From NCBI GenBank assembly GCA_017445905.1, contig JAFSRX010000024.1:62001-126000 (forward strand): a DNA stretch of 64,000 nucleotides, given 5' to 3'. Of this stretch, positions 50,477 to 61,600 are shown piece by piece. The notes under the pieces were generated by a model. The model saw nothing but the letters and a program-made list of their open reading frames with translations, made no database searches and was not told where the DNA came from. The position numbers were made by a program, and so were the translations under genes. Position 1 is the first letter of the stretch; every line of letters begins with the position of its first letter. The DNA comes from Eubacterium sp. (GTDB lineage Bacteria; Bacillota; Clostridia; Oscillospirales; Acutalibacteraceae).

Positions 50477-51967
50477 ATGGAAAAATACTTAATCAACCCC
50501 AATCAGAAAATTGCTAAAATCAGCAAAGACATCTATGGCAATTTCTCCGAGCATTTAGGTCGCTGTATCTACGGCGGAATATTCGTCGGAGAGGATTCAA
50601 ACATCCCGAATGTAAACGGAATGCGCTGTGATGTAATCGAAGCGCTCAAAGAAATGGGTCTTCCCGTTCTTCGTTGGCCCGGCGGTTGTTTTGCCGATGA
50701 ATACCATTGGAAAGACGGTATCGGCAAAAAAGAAAATCGCAAAAAGATGATTAATACCCACTGGGGAGGGGTTGTTGAGGATAATTCCTTTGGAACTCAT
50801 GAATATTTCGAGCTTTGCCGCCAGCTCGGATGTGATACATATATTAACGGAAACGTTGGTTCAGGAACAGTTCAGGAAATGAACGAATGGATGGAATATA
50901 TGACTTTTGACGGCGTTTCACCTATGGCACAGCTCAGAGCAGAAAACGGTCATAAAGAGCCGTGGAAGGTTGACTACTTCGGTGTTGGCAACGAAAGTTG
51001 GGGTTGCGGCGGAAATATGGACCCTGAATACTATGGCTGCCTTTTCAAGAGATATAATACCTATGTCCGTGATTATCAGGAAGGCTTCCATACAAAGAGA
51101 ATTGCCTGCGGTCCTAACGATAATGATATGCATTGGACGCATAAGGTTATGGATAAGGTTAAACACCATGCCGACGGTATTGCTCTTCATTACTATACTA
51201 TTCCAACGGGAAACTGGCATCATAAGGGCTCGGCTACTGAATACGACGATGATGAATATATCTCAACAATCTGCAAGGCATATAGAATGGATGAGCTTAT
51301 TAAAAATCATCTCGCTGTTATGCACGCGGTTAAGCCTGATGCAAAAACAAAGCTTATTGTTGACGAGTGGGGAACATGGTATGATGTTGAACCGGGAACA
51401 AATCCGGGCTTCCTCTATCAGCAATCAACAATGCGCGATGCAATTGTTGCAGGTGTAACTCTTAACATTTTCAATAAACATGCGGAATCGGTTATGATGG
51501 CAAATATTGCTCAGACGGTTAACGTCCTTCAATCAGTTATCCTGACCGACGGCGAAAAGATGGTTAAAACGCCAACCTATTATGTTTTCAAAATGTATAA
51601 AGAGCACCAGGAAAACACTCTTATAGGCTCATATATTACAACTCAAGAAATTGAATCGAAAAACGACGGAAACAGAAAGTTCCCGAAGCTTACTGAATCT
51701 GCTTCAGTAGATGAAAACGGTGTTATATATTCAACTGTTTCAAACGCATCTCTCAACGAGGGAAGCGAAATAAAATGTCAGATAGCTGATACCGAGATTA
51801 AATCTCTCAGAGCTGAAATAATAACCGCTCCTGCAAGAGCTAAAAACGATTTCGGCGAGGATGAAAACGTAAAGTGTGAAGCCTTTACGGATTTTGAAGT
51901 AACAAAAGACGGCTTCAAAGCAAATATCCCGGCATGCTCAGTTGTTAAATTCGTTATTAATGAATAA
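50477..51967 (+). CDS. GH51 alpha-L-arabinofuranosidase
   Basis: A 496-residue enzyme without a signal peptide. It shows [37 protein letters not shown], the acid/base Glu173 in GVGNESWG and the nucleophile Glu297 in [10 protein letters not shown]. It releases terminal arabinose from arabinoxylan- or arabinan-derived oligosaccharides inside the cell. The length is standard. The ATG at 50477 follows GAGGT; two earlier in-frame ATGs (50429, 50462) have weaker sites. It complements the GH3 enzyme in plant fibre use. Confidence 0.93.
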   Translation: MEKYLINPNQKIAKISKDIYGNFSEHLGRCIYGGIFVGEDSNIPNVNGMRCDVIEALKEMGLPVLRWPGGCFADEYHWKDGIGKKENRKKMINTHWGGVVEDNSFGTHEYFELCRQLGCDTYINGNVGSGTVQEMNEWMEYMTFDGVSPMAQLRAENGHKEPWKVDYFGVGNESWGCGGNMDPEYYGCLFKRYNTYVRDYQEGFHTKRIACGPNDNDMHWTHKVMDKVKHHADGIALHYYTIPTGNWHHKGSATEYDDDEYISTICKAYRMDELIKNHLAVMHAVKPDAKTKLIVDEWGTWYDVEPGTNPGFLYQQSTMRDAIVAGVTLNIFNKHAESVMMANIAQTVNVLQSVILTDGEKMVKTPTYYVFKMYKEHQENTLIGSYITTQEIESKNDGNRKFPKLTESASVDENGVIYSTVSNASLNEGSEIKCQIADTEIKSLRAEIITAPARAKNDFGEDENVKCEAFTDFEVTKDGFKANIPACSVVKFVINE

Positions 51968-52214
51968 TTGTAAAAAATGTCTTCTGATTGAAGCAGGTGA
52001 AAGAGTAACATACGACGAAATAATGCAGTATGTTGCAACTCTTGATGAAAAAGACCTTGTTTCTCAGAATGAATTTAATGAAAGAATATCATTTTGCAGA
52101 GAATGCGAAAATCTCATTTCGGGCATGTGTTTGAAATGCGGCTGCTATGTTGAAGTAAGGGCGAAGCTGAAAGACGCATTCTGCCCGGATTTTGATAACA
52201 AAAAATGGAACTAG
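51960..52214 (+). CDS. Small Cys-rich protein (DUF6171-like)
   Basis: An 84-residue protein with CKKCLL near the N-terminus, [27 protein letters not shown] and a terminal CPDFDNKKW, an arrangement suggesting two zinc or metal sites. Its ATG overlaps the end of the GH51 gene by eight bases and no separate ribosome binding site is visible, so it depends on translational coupling. The function is unknown. Confidence 0.7.
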   Translation: MNNCKKCLLIEAGERVTYDEIMQYVATLDEKDLVSQNEFNERISFCRECENLISGMCLKCGCYVEVRAKLKDAFCPDFDNKKWN

Positions 52215-52288
52215 TATAATAGCCGACCGCAGGTCCCTCAATTCGTAATTCGTAACTCGTGATTCGTAATTTCAGTAAGGAGAATATT
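52215..52288. other. Short spacer with degenerate AATTCGTAA repeats
   Basis: Four imperfect copies of ATTCGTAA follow one another between the Cys-rich gene and the metallophosphoesterase gene, ending in the AAGGAG site. Similar AATTGAAAATGG-like short repeats occur at 33.9 kb. Nothing else is seen. Confidence 0.4.
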
Positions 52289-53653
52289 ATGACCCCTTTC
52301 AGCTTTTATCTGATAACAGATACTCATTATTTTAAAAACTCCCTCGGTGCAAGAGGCGAGGCATACGATGAATTTATGCGCTATGAGCAGAAATGCTTTG
52401 CTGAAACTCAGTGTATTAATGAAGCGGTATTTGAATGGCTAAAAAATGCCCACGACGCAGAAACTCTTCTTATTGCAGGCGACTTATCTTTCAATAGTGA
52501 GAAAGAAAGCCATATTGAGTTTATAAAGCACCTCAATGAACTCAAAGAGAGTGGCAAAAAGATTTACGTTGTAACCGCTGACCATGACTTCAAGGATAAC
52601 CCTGAGGACTGCTTTGCAATGGATGAAACAGGGTGGCTTCATCCCGAAAGCACAAAGAGGGAAGAACTCTTTGATATGTACTATGAGTTTGGCTTTAAGG
52701 ATGCCATCGCAGTTGATAAACAGCATCTTTCATATGTTGCTCAGCTTGCTGACGGAGTTCGTCTTTTAGCGCTTAATAACGACGGTCCCGAAGGCGGCGG
52801 ACGTTTCTTTGATGAAAAACAGATGCAGTGGATTAAGGAGCAGTGCCAGAAGGCGAGAGAAGACGGTCAGATGATGTTTGCGATGAACCATTATCCGCTT
52901 CTTCCGGGTCAGCCGATTCTTTCGGTTGTTAACACCTCTTATCAGAAGCATTCAATAGACGCGCTTAATCTTCTTGCTGATGAGGGTGTGCACCTTGTAT
53001 TTACAGGACATATGCATAACCAGAGCATAAATGTTCACGAAACTGAAAATGGCAATAAGATTTATGATGTCTGCACAGGCTCGATTATTGCCGACCCGTC
53101 TGTAATCCGTCTTGTTAATATCGAAAGCGAAGATACTGTTGATATCAAAACAATTCCCGCTCCTGATTTTGACTGGGATACAAACGGAAAAACCTGCACT
53201 CAGTATCTTAAAGACCTTTTCGACAATATGATTCTCAATATGCTCGGCGATATGAAAGACGATCCCGAGAGAATTATGAGAAAGCTCGGAATGGGAGATA
53301 AAAAGAACCTTAAACCAATAGTTAAATTAATCGGAAAAAGACTCAATAAGGTAACAGTCGGTCATCTTTGCCGAGTTCTCTTCATCAAGTGTGACAAGAG
53401 CATAAAGAAGATGAAATTAAAGGATTTTGCTGCAGAACTTGTCCGCCAGGTGTTTGAGGGTAACCAGAGCTTTAAAGAGGGAACTCCAAAGGGTGATGTT
53501 TTCCTTAAATTCTTAAAGAAAATCAGATTTATACTCAAGAAAATCAATGCCAAAGGCTACGACGGAAAACCCGTTGATATGTTTGAGGCGCTTAAAAATT
53601 CAGCAGGAAACTATGGTATTGATGACTATAACGCAACATTAAAGCTATTTTAG
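52289..53653 (+). CDS. Calcineurin-like metallophosphoesterase
   Basis: A 454-residue protein with all main metal-binding blocks: YLITDTHYF, LLIAGDLSFNSE, VTADHDF in place of the usual GNHD, FAMNHYPLLPG and VFTGHMHNQS. The catalytic core ends near residue 300; a Lys-rich helical C-terminal domain follows. GNHD to TADHD is a conservative variant that keeps the His. The substrate is unknown. AAGGAG precedes the ATG at 52289. No signal peptide is apparent. Confidence 0.85.
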   Translation: MTPFSFYLITDTHYFKNSLGARGEAYDEFMRYEQKCFAETQCINEAVFEWLKNAHDAETLLIAGDLSFNSEKESHIEFIKHLNELKESGKKIYVVTADHDFKDNPEDCFAMDETGWLHPESTKREELFDMYYEFGFKDAIAVDKQHLSYVAQLADGVRLLALNNDGPEGGGRFFDEKQMQWIKEQCQKAREDGQMMFAMNHYPLLPGQPILSVVNTSYQKHSIDALNLLADEGVHLVFTGHMHNQSINVHETENGNKIYDVCTGSIIADPSVIRLVNIESEDTVDIKTIPAPDFDWDTNGKTCTQYLKDLFDNMILNMLGDMKDDPERIMRKLGMGDKKNLKPIVKLIGKRLNKVTVGHLCRVLFIKCDKSIKKMKLKDFAAELVRQVFEGNQSFKEGTPKGDVFLKFLKKIRFILKKINAKGYDGKPVDMFEALKNSAGNYGIDDYNATLKLF

Positions 53654-53690
53654 TTTAATAGTATTTGCTTTGTTCTGACAATAGAATAAA

Positions 53691-54944
53691 ATGTTAAAAA
53701 CGGCAGATAATAGGCTTATGAATACTTTGTTTATAAGGCTGAAAAATCTGCCGTTTTATTTATGCCCTGCGTTTATTTTTACTGCAGGAACAATGATTTT
53801 TATTAATCTTTTAACCCTGATTCCGTCGGAAAATATGAATGCGCTGTATGACGGCTTACATTCGGGAATTACTGCGCTTTTTGCGTTTTCAGGCGCAACC
53901 TTCATAATTTATTTCATATGCAAAAACACAAAAAAGGCTGTTGCAGCAGGCTATTGCGTTCTTCTTTTTGACGCTGTTATTTATAGCATTTGCAAGGTGC
54001 ATATAAGTTTTGTTTTTGTTGTAATTCTATCGTTAATTTTCTCATTCTTTTTTGAAAGAGGCTCTCTTCTTGCAGCGTTTTCAGTGTGCTCTTTAATCAG
54101 CGTTATTACTGCTCTTTCAATCGGAATAAGTTATGAATATTTATTTGAATTATTAAAAGCTTTCTGTTCATCATTAAAGGGCAAGGGAGCTCTTTTCGGA
54201 ATAATAAACAACGCATATTCTCTTCTCTTTTCCGATAATCTTTCAAAGCTCTTTTATCACAAGGACTATTCGGGAACTGCCTTTGTTAATTCGGAAATTG
54301 TTACGGGAGTAATAGATATTTTCAAAGCGCAGAAGGTTGCGGGAATTGGTGTTTCAAAATATATGACGGGTAAGTATTTTGTTAATATATTTGTTTCATC
54401 AGGTCTGTTCCTTCTGCTTTATCAGAGATTTGAAAAAGAGCAAAAAATGGCGTTTTTACTCTGTTTTGCTATTGCCGTTGTTTTCGGAGACGTAAGACTT
54501 TTTGCGCTATTTTTGCTTTTATATAATCCTCTTATGTATCTTGGCTATCTGTTTTTGATTGCTGTTTCATATTTATCGTCATATCTTCTTGATATAAGAA
54601 TTGTATTCTTAAAATCAGGCTCACTTATAGAGCTTTTCAGATATCTTAATAAACCTGTTTACTTTATTTTAGCAGGCTTGGTAATAACTGCTTTAACCTA
54701 TTTTTCTGAGAGCATAATTCTCTCAAAATTCGATTTTCAAAACAGAAGAATTTTTCCCTACGGAGTTAAAAAGCTGATTGCCGCTCTGGGAGGGGAGAGA
54801 AATATTGAAAGAATAAAAGAAAACGAGCTTACCGTAAGAAATCCCAATCTGATAAATATTCTTGCCCTCGACTGCGAGATTAAAGGCAATACCGTAACTC
54901 TTTACCCCGATGATATATCCGCCCTGAAACCGTTTTTTGAATAA
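53691..54944 (+). CDS. PTS EIIC-like membrane protein with degenerate EIIB-like tail
   Basis: A 417-residue protein with about ten hydrophobic segments in the manner of glucose-type EIIC proteins. A C-terminal domain of about 60 residues (KKLIAALGGERNIERI ... LYPDDISALKPFF) has the EIIB layout. The EIIB phosphorylation site, normally CITRLR after the ALGG-NI element, is absent: the chain runs from NIERIKENELTVRN straight on. It is therefore unlikely to carry phosphate and may be a sensor or a domesticated transporter. It precedes the VTC/CotH cluster on the same strand. The assignment is by pattern only. Confidence 0.55.
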   Translation: MLKTADNRLMNTLFIRLKNLPFYLCPAFIFTAGTMIFINLLTLIPSENMNALYDGLHSGITALFAFSGATFIIYFICKNTKKAVAAGYCVLLFDAVIYSICKVHISFVFVVILSLIFSFFFERGSLLAAFSVCSLISVITALSIGISYEYLFELLKAFCSSLKGKGALFGIINNAYSLLFSDNLSKLFYHKDYSGTAFVNSEIVTGVIDIFKAQKVAGIGVSKYMTGKYFVNIFVSSGLFLLLYQRFEKEQKMAFLLCFAIAVVFGDVRLFALFLLLYNPLMYLGYLFLIAVSYLSSYLLDIRIVFLKSGSLIELFRYLNKPVYFILAGLVITALTYFSESIILSKFDFQNRRIFPYGVKKLIAALGGERNIERIKENELTVRNPNLINILALDCEIKGNTVTLYPDDISALKPFFE

Positions 54945-55096
54945 TCAGCAGTTTTTTATTTTGTAATACTACTTTAAAAATATCCAATTTTATAATACTG
55001 TAATAAAAAACTATATTAGTATATATTTTAATTTGATTTTTTATAACTAAGGTTATATAATCAATTTTGGGATAATTTGTTTTTGGTGGTGATAAT
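54945..55096. other. AT-rich promoter-type region before the VTC cluster
   Basis: A stretch of about 150 bases, very rich in A and T, with several TATAAT-like boxes and no ORF. It ends with GGTGGTGAT before the TTG start of the VTC gene. It probably holds the promoter of the VTC-to-CotH operon. Confidence 0.4.
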
Positions 55097-55882
55097 TTGG
55101 CAATAGCGACTTTTAAGAGATATGAAAAGAAATATCTCATAACAAAAGATAAGCTTGATGAGATTATGCCCGTACTTCTTGAATATATGGAACTTGACCC
55201 CTATTGCATCGGTGGAAAAGAATATCGAATATACAGTATTTACTACGATACTGTAAACCATGATATTATCAGACATAATTCATCAAAGCCTTATTATAAA
55301 GAAAAAATGCGAATCCGCTCTTATTATGATAAATGCTCGCCCGATGATACGGTTTTTATGGAGCTGAAGAAAAAAAGCAACGGAGTCGGAAACAAGCGAA
55401 GGATAAAAATAAAGTTTAAGGAAATTGAGCCCTTTGTTAATGAAGGGATTTTGCCCCAAACAAATGATTATCTTTCATCCCAGGTTGCAAAGGAACTGAA
55501 GTATTTTCTTTCGAGAAACAAGGTAGCCCCAGCACTTTATGTTCAGTATGACAGGCTGGCGCTTTTCGGAAAAGAGGATAAAGATTTTCGAATGACCTTT
55601 GATAGAAATCTGAGAACTCGACGAAGTAATTTCGTTTTGGGAGAAAGCGATGAAGATGAACTGCTTTTGCCCGAAAATACATATATTATGGAGATAAAAA
55701 TTCTCGGCTCAATGCCGATGTGGCTTGCTAAACTGCTCAGCGAAAATGAGCTTTACAGCCGAGGCTTTTCAAAGTACGGTCAGGTTTATAAGCGAGATGC
55801 CAAAGAGGGAAGACTCGTCTATGAACTTGAAGATATAAACGGAAATAAAATCGATTTTGATAATTTTGAGGAGGAAGAATAA
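55097..55882 (+). CDS. VTC-domain (polyphosphate polymerase-like) protein
   Basis: A 261-residue protein of the triphosphate-tunnel VTC type. Charged tunnel residues appear in FKRYEKKYLI, YRIYSIYYDT, EKMRIRSYYDK, FMELKKKSNG and YIMEIKI. In yeast the VTC4 domain makes polyphosphate from ATP; bacterial members next to CotH genes are less understood. The start is TTG after GGTGGTGAT. Its stop overlaps the next start by one base (TAATG). Confidence 0.85.
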   Translation: MAIATFKRYEKKYLITKDKLDEIMPVLLEYMELDPYCIGGKEYRIYSIYYDTVNHDIIRHNSSKPYYKEKMRIRSYYDKCSPDDTVFMELKKKSNGVGNKRRIKIKFKEIEPFVNEGILPQTNDYLSSQVAKELKYFLSRNKVAPALYVQYDRLALFGKEDKDFRMTFDRNLRTRRSNFVLGESDEDELLLPENTYIMEIKILGSMPMWLAKLLSENELYSRGFSKYGQVYKRDAKEGRLVYELEDINGNKIDFDNFEEEE

Positions 55883-56586
55883 TGAACGATTTTTTATATG
55901 CTTTAACAAGTGGTGACTACGCCAGAGAAATAACATGGCAGAATGTTTTAACTGTTGTTTTATCAGCAGCGGCAATAGGACTGGCAATTAGCCTTGTTTA
56001 TTTGTTTACCCATAAAAAAGAGGGATATTCCCAGGCTTTCTGTGTATCTCTCATACTTTTAGCTCCCATTGTCGGTATGGTAATTTTTGTAATAGGAAAT
56101 AATGTTGCAACCGCATTTTCACTTGCAGGCGCATTTGCACTTGTTCGTTTCAGAAGTGCGCCTGGTGACCCGAAGGATATCGCTTTTGTTTTCCTCAGTG
56201 TAACAATGGGATTGGCCTGCGGTCTTGGCTATTGGATTTGGGGTGCAATGGCAACAGCACTTCTCATTTGCATTATTCTCGTTCTTCATTTCACAAATTA
56301 TGCGGGCAAGCATAAGGAGGTTTATGAACTCAGAATAACTGTTCCCGAAACACTCAACTATGTTGGAGCATTTGATGAAACTCTTGGAAAATATACTACT
56401 ACATATAAACTTAAAAGAGTTAAAAGCGTTGATTTCGGAGCACTCTTTGAGCTTACCTTTGCAGTAACTCTTAAAGATACAAATGATATAAGAAAAATGA
56501 TAGACGATTTAAGAGCTATGAACGGCAATCTTAAAATTATGCTTTCAACAGAGGAAAGCGCAGTAAGAAGCTTTCATTTTCAATAA
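55882..56586 (+). CDS. DUF4956 membrane protein
   Basis: A 234-residue protein with about four membrane segments and the conserved block LAGAFALVRFRSAPGDPKDIAFVF. The C-terminal soluble part of about 80 residues follows. DUF4956 proteins are nearly always found with VTC-domain and CotH proteins. It is directly coupled to the VTC gene. The role is unknown; the Arg-rich RFRSAPGDPKD loop could handle phosphate groups, which is inference. Confidence 0.85.
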   Translation: MNDFLYALTSGDYAREITWQNVLTVVLSAAAIGLAISLVYLFTHKKEGYSQAFCVSLILLAPIVGMVIFVIGNNVATAFSLAGAFALVRFRSAPGDPKDIAFVFLSVTMGLACGLGYWIWGAMATALLICIILVLHFTNYAGKHKEVYELRITVPETLNYVGAFDETLGKYTTTYKLKRVKSVDFGALFELTFAVTLKDTNDIRKMIDDLRAMNGNLKIMLSTEESAVRSFHFQ

Positions 56587-56611
56587 ATAATAACCGAAAG
56601 AAGATATAGAA

Positions 56612-58588
56612 ATGGAATTAAAAAAACTGAATGCAATAATACTTTGCATATGCTTGATAATATCTTTTGCAGCGTGTACTAAAAAAGCTCAGCCTGCAGC
56701 AGTAACAACTGCTCAGACTGAGAAAGCAACTGCTGCTGAGGTAACCGCAGCAATAGTTCAGGTTGCAAGTGAGGAAATATCCTTCTATGATGCAAAGGAT
56801 TCAAAAGGCAATAACCTTAAACTTTCTCCGATTTATTCAAAGGACGGAAAAACGGTTGTTGCTGCATACATAATTTCAGTTACAGATAAGAATAATAAAA
56901 CTCTTGATTCAAAGGTGTTTCCGCTTCTTAACAGCGTTGTTGCAGCAAAAAGCGATGATAAGGGAATAACTCTCAGCACCGATTCTGCGCAAAATCTTAT
57001 AAAGATTGAAACATATGCCGACAAAAGCGGCAATATGATTGCAATAAAGGATGTTAATGATTTAAACGGAAACAAGAATAAGGAAGAATTTCTTAAACTT
57101 TTAAAAAAGACTAATAAAAAGGGCTCTGTTCATTATCTTTTAACCGATGAAGCTGTTGAGGTTAAAAAGGAAAACGGAAAAACTCTTGTTGTTGAAAAAG
57201 GAAAGAAAATCGAGGTTAAAAAGGTTGATTCAAAAAACAAAACCGTTGCCAACAAAACCGAGAAGGATACCGCTTCAACATCTGAGAAAAAAACAGTAGA
57301 AAAGAAACAGAAGGAAGAAAAAGAGACCGGTGAAAGCAAAAAGACCACAAAAAAGGCTGATACCGAAGAAAAGGTATATACAGATATCGTTTTAAAGAAA
57401 AACGGAAAAGCCTCCTGTTCTTCAAAGAATGTTAAAACTAATACAAACGAGGTTATTATCAGCGCAGCAGGTGAATACAGAATAACTTCCCAAACAGATG
57501 TCTGGCACGGAGGAATAAAGGTTGAATTAAAAAATACCGAGGAAGCCGAGTTGCGTTTTGAAGACGTTGATATTTCTTATAACAGAGGAAATATTATTCA
57601 GCTTATTGATAAATCCGATACAACAAATAGAAGCTTTATTGAAGTTGAAGCATCTGCAGGAAGTGTCGCCGATGACGCTATTGAAGAACTTGCTGACAGA
57701 GATTCAGCGCCAAATGTAAGTCTTTCATTCCCAACAGGAACAAAAAGCACTTTCACCAATACCGCTAATGTTTATACAGGTGTTATTTATAACGAATCAA
57801 AACTAACGATTAAAGGTAACGGAAAGGCAGCATTAAAAGCTGATGTTAATGCCAATAATGTTATTTCTTCATCAAAAGCAATAACAATCAAGAATGTTGA
57901 TTTATCACTTGAAACCGCTGCGGCAGGAGTATCAAGTAAGCTCGGCGGTGCAAAGGGAATATATTCATACGGAAAAGTAAATCTTGAATCAGGCTCGCTT
58001 AGAATTAATTCAAATGGTGATGCTATAAGATGTGACGAATATAATCAGTCCGGTGGAAGTGCAAATATTATATCATCAGCCTGTGACGGAATTGACGCAG
58101 ATGATTTAATAATTATAAGCGGCGGAACAACTAAGGTTAAGGCGCTTGAAAAAACCTCTCTCAAAGTCAGAAGAGTTAATAATCAGGACAGACTTGATTC
58201 TTATATTGCTTCGGGTCAGAAAGTCAACGATGAATATAAGAAATTCTGTATCCGAAGCGGAAAGGGTGACGGATTTAAAATAAACGGCGGAAAAGTTGTT
58301 TGCGAAAGCTATAAGGTGTCAACACCGAGAGATTCAAGCCAGAAGGTTATTATCTGCAAGGCTTCAAAACAGACAAAGGGTAATGACGATGAAAGTAAGA
58401 AGCCTGTTAGATGGAAGATTTCAGGACTTGGCTCAAGCGAGAATGAATGTATAAAATTCTTCTATTCCTCTTCCTCTGTTACACAAAAGGAATACTCAAT
58501 AACAGTTAACGGCTCAAGTAAGGAAACAACCTGGAAATGGGCTGATGGCGTTGGAGTTGCAAAGGTTGTTTCTTCAACAACAGTTTAA
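56612..58588 (+). CDS. DUF4353 (Cthe_2159-like) carbohydrate-binding lipoprotein
   Basis: A 658-residue lipoprotein with FAAC lipobox, a Thr/Ala-rich then Lys/Glu-rich linker (about residues 195-255), and a right-handed beta-helix-type domain. The beta-helix has repeated ...NSNGDAIRCDEY and SACDGIDADDLIIISGG turns. DUF4353 proteins include polysaccharide-binding Cthe_2159. Calcium-binding Asp residues in the turns fit that family. Located between DUF4956 and CotH, it probably acts on the cell surface in the same process. Confidence 0.8.
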   Translation: MELKKLNAIILCICLIISFAACTKKAQPAAVTTAQTEKATAAEVTAAIVQVASEEISFYDAKDSKGNNLKLSPIYSKDGKTVVAAYIISVTDKNNKTLDSKVFPLLNSVVAAKSDDKGITLSTDSAQNLIKIETYADKSGNMIAIKDVNDLNGNKNKEEFLKLLKKTNKKGSVHYLLTDEAVEVKKENGKTLVVEKGKKIEVKKVDSKNKTVANKTEKDTASTSEKKTVEKKQKEEKETGESKKTTKKADTEEKVYTDIVLKKNGKASCSSKNVKTNTNEVIISAAGEYRITSQTDVWHGGIKVELKNTEEAELRFEDVDISYNRGNIIQLIDKSDTTNRSFIEVEASAGSVADDAIEELADRDSAPNVSLSFPTGTKSTFTNTANVYTGVIYNESKLTIKGNGKAALKADVNANNVISSSKAITIKNVDLSLETAAAGVSSKLGGAKGIYSYGKVNLESGSLRINSNGDAIRCDEYNQSGGSANIISSACDGIDADDLIIISGGTTKVKALEKTSLKVRRVNNQDRLDSYIASGQKVNDEYKKFCIRSGKGDGFKINGGKVVCESYKVSTPRDSSQKVIICKASKQTKGNDDESKKPVRWKISGLGSSENECIKFFYSSSSVTQKEYSITVNGSSKETTWKWADGVGVAKVVSSTTV

Positions 58589-58629
58589 AAAATTATCACT
58601 GGCAACTGACCACTGAAATGGTGATATTT

Positions 58630-61600
58630 ATGAAAAAATCTAAAAAAATTATATCCATAATCTTAACACTGGTGCTTTCAACGAGCGCTTTCTTCGCTGT
58701 ACCTATGACATCTTCAGCGGTTTCAAAGGCGGGCGATCTGGAGAGCGCAGGACTTGAATTTTGGGCGGATCCCGAAAACAGTTTAACCGTTAGTGATATA
58801 AATGCATTTATAGGTAATCAAAGCAAAACAACTATGACGGGCGCCGTTGGGGTTTATAAGAGAAGTACAAGTTCGGATTATTACTATCTTTTTCTTCCGA
58901 GTAATGCCGATTGCAGTAATCTTAAAGTCTGGTTTACCGCAGCAAGCGCATCTGTTAACGGAAAAACGGTCGAAAGCGGAAAAAATACCGATGTTTTCAA
59001 AGATATTGATGAAGGTGGATTTAAGAAGGACTATACTTTAAAACTCAATTCAACATCATATAATCTTGTAGCGATTAAGTCGGGCGATGTCGGAACGATA
59101 TATGTTGATACCGAATCGGGCTCAATAAAAAGCATAAACGGAAGCTCCGACCACAGTGTCAGCGAAGCGGGAAGTGTTCTTGTTATAAATCCACAGGGCG
59201 AGGTTGAATACGACGGCGATATGGAGAGCTTCAAGGGCAGGGGAAATGCAACCTGGTCAACGGGCAGTACTAAAAACCCCTACGGTCTCAAACTCGCTCA
59301 GTCAACAAGTCTTATGGGACTCGGCAAGGGCAAAAAATGGGTTTTGCTCGCAAACTCAAATGACTCAAACTCACTTTTGAAAAATCAGATTATTTATGAC
59401 TTTTCTAAATATATCGGCATTAATTATCAGCCGACCTGCCATCCTGTTGACCTTTATGTTAACCAACAGTATTACGGCTCGTATCAGCTTTGTGAAAAGG
59501 TTGAAATCAAATCTGCAAGGGTTGATATAAACGATTCATATGAAGCACTCGAAATTGCCAACGGAACTTCGGACCCACAGACTGGAGCAATAACCCCAGC
59601 CGATTTCTCAACAATGAGCAATTTCACAACGAGAGTGTTTAATGCTGACGGCAGCAGAAACACTAATAGTGCTTCGGGCGCAAATTCATATGCCCATACA
59701 GTTGGAACAAGAAAAGTCAGCGGAACAACGAGCGGCTTAAGCTTTAATGATCTCAATGATCCGATTGACATAACGGGCGGATATGTTTTTGAAATGGAGA
59801 TTTCAAACAGATGGGCGAATGAAACAACAGGTTTCTGCGCCTACAACCGTCAGGGCTGGGTTGTTAAGAGCCATGATTATGTCAGCAGAAATATGGCGAA
59901 TTATTGCTACGATTTATTGTATGCCCTCGGTTCAGCGATATATAACGGCGGAACTGTTCCTTCAACTTCAACAACAACAACCTGCTCATCGCTTTCAAAC
60001 TTGTCAGTTATAAGTTATGGCGCAAAGTCGGTAACAAACCCCGCACCTGCCGAGCAGTATCAGGGAAAGCGCTGGAGCGATATTATGGATGCTGATTCAG
60101 CTACCCGTAATTATTGGATTCAGGAATTCTTTAAAAATATTGATGCATCAATAACCTCAAACTATTTTTATAAGGATTCAGATTCCTTCGATTCAAAGCT
60201 CTATGCGGGTCCTGCATGGGATTTTGATAATGCGCTTGAGTATGACCGCAGTGGTCAGTACCGCTGGGGTATGAACCGTTCGGATACGAGCGGATGGTAT
60301 GCAAAAAATTCAAGAATATACAGCTGGCGTGAGGGTGACCATTCAACCGCATATACAAGCAACAATCAAGCGCCGCTTGGTTTCTATGCTGCGCTTGCAA
60401 CAAACTGCTCCGATTTTGATTTGATGGCAAAAAGTGAGTGGTATTCAAATGTTGCGCCTGCCATTGATGTTCTTCTCGGCAATAAGACAGACCCGAATGG
60501 CGTATTGAAAAGTACTGCTGAATATGCAGACGCAATCAAGAAAACGGGAACAATGAACAATATTCGCCATGATAAGAATTCAAGCAACGAATACGATGTT
60601 TCTTCAGTAACAAACGGAATTAATAACTGGGTTTCAGAAAGAAGAACCTGGATAAATAATGAATTTGGAACTGTTTCAATTTCTAACTGTACTGTTGATG
60701 CAATAGACGAGCAGAGTGTTACAGGAAGAGAAATAAAACCCGAAGTTAAAGTCAGCTATAAGGGCGTTGAACTAAAAAAAGGTAAGGATTATTCTGTTTC
60801 ATATTCGAATAATATTTCCTCGGGAACAGCCAATGTTGTTGTAAGCGGTATGGGTTACTATTCGGGAGAAAGAACCGAGCATTTCACAATTAAAGCCGGA
60901 AGCCTTATTGGAACAAGCGTTACTATAAGAGAGGGCGCATATAAAGACGAAGTTCTTATTCCGAGAATAATTGATAAGGAAAATGTTGAGATAAATGACT
61001 TTATCAATTATCAGTGGTATTCTGATGATACAGCAATCAGCGGCGCAACTGACAGGGAATATACCGTTAAGGCAAGCGATGCAGGAAAAACTTTAACGCT
61101 TAAAATAACTGGTGACGGAGTCAATCTTGATGAGCTTACTATAACCTCAAATCCCTGTACAGTTTACGCAGGTGAAAAGCCTGAGAATTATACTGAAACG
61201 CTTGCTTCATGGGATTATGACTATATTTCAGATACCTCAAATCTTGTTAACGCAGATGAAAGCGGCGAAACATACTACTATAACGCAACCTCGGGGATGA
61301 ATGCTCAGAGTGCTAAGCTAAGAGGATCGGTTAATGCAACTGATTCTTCTAAAATTAAGTGGAGCGGAATTGGCGAGGAGTATAAAAATGGCTCGCCCTC
61401 TGGTAAAGCACAGGTTCCTTTGATGGGAACAAGCAAGAGCGATAATATAGCCTGGGGAGAATATCCTTATTTCGAAGCATCTGTTTCAACAAAACAGTAT
61501 GAGAATATAACCTTCTCGGCTAAACTCGGAGGAACAAAGAAAGGTCCGCGTGACTGGAAACTCCAGTATTCAGTTGACGGAAAAACCTTTAAGGATGTTT

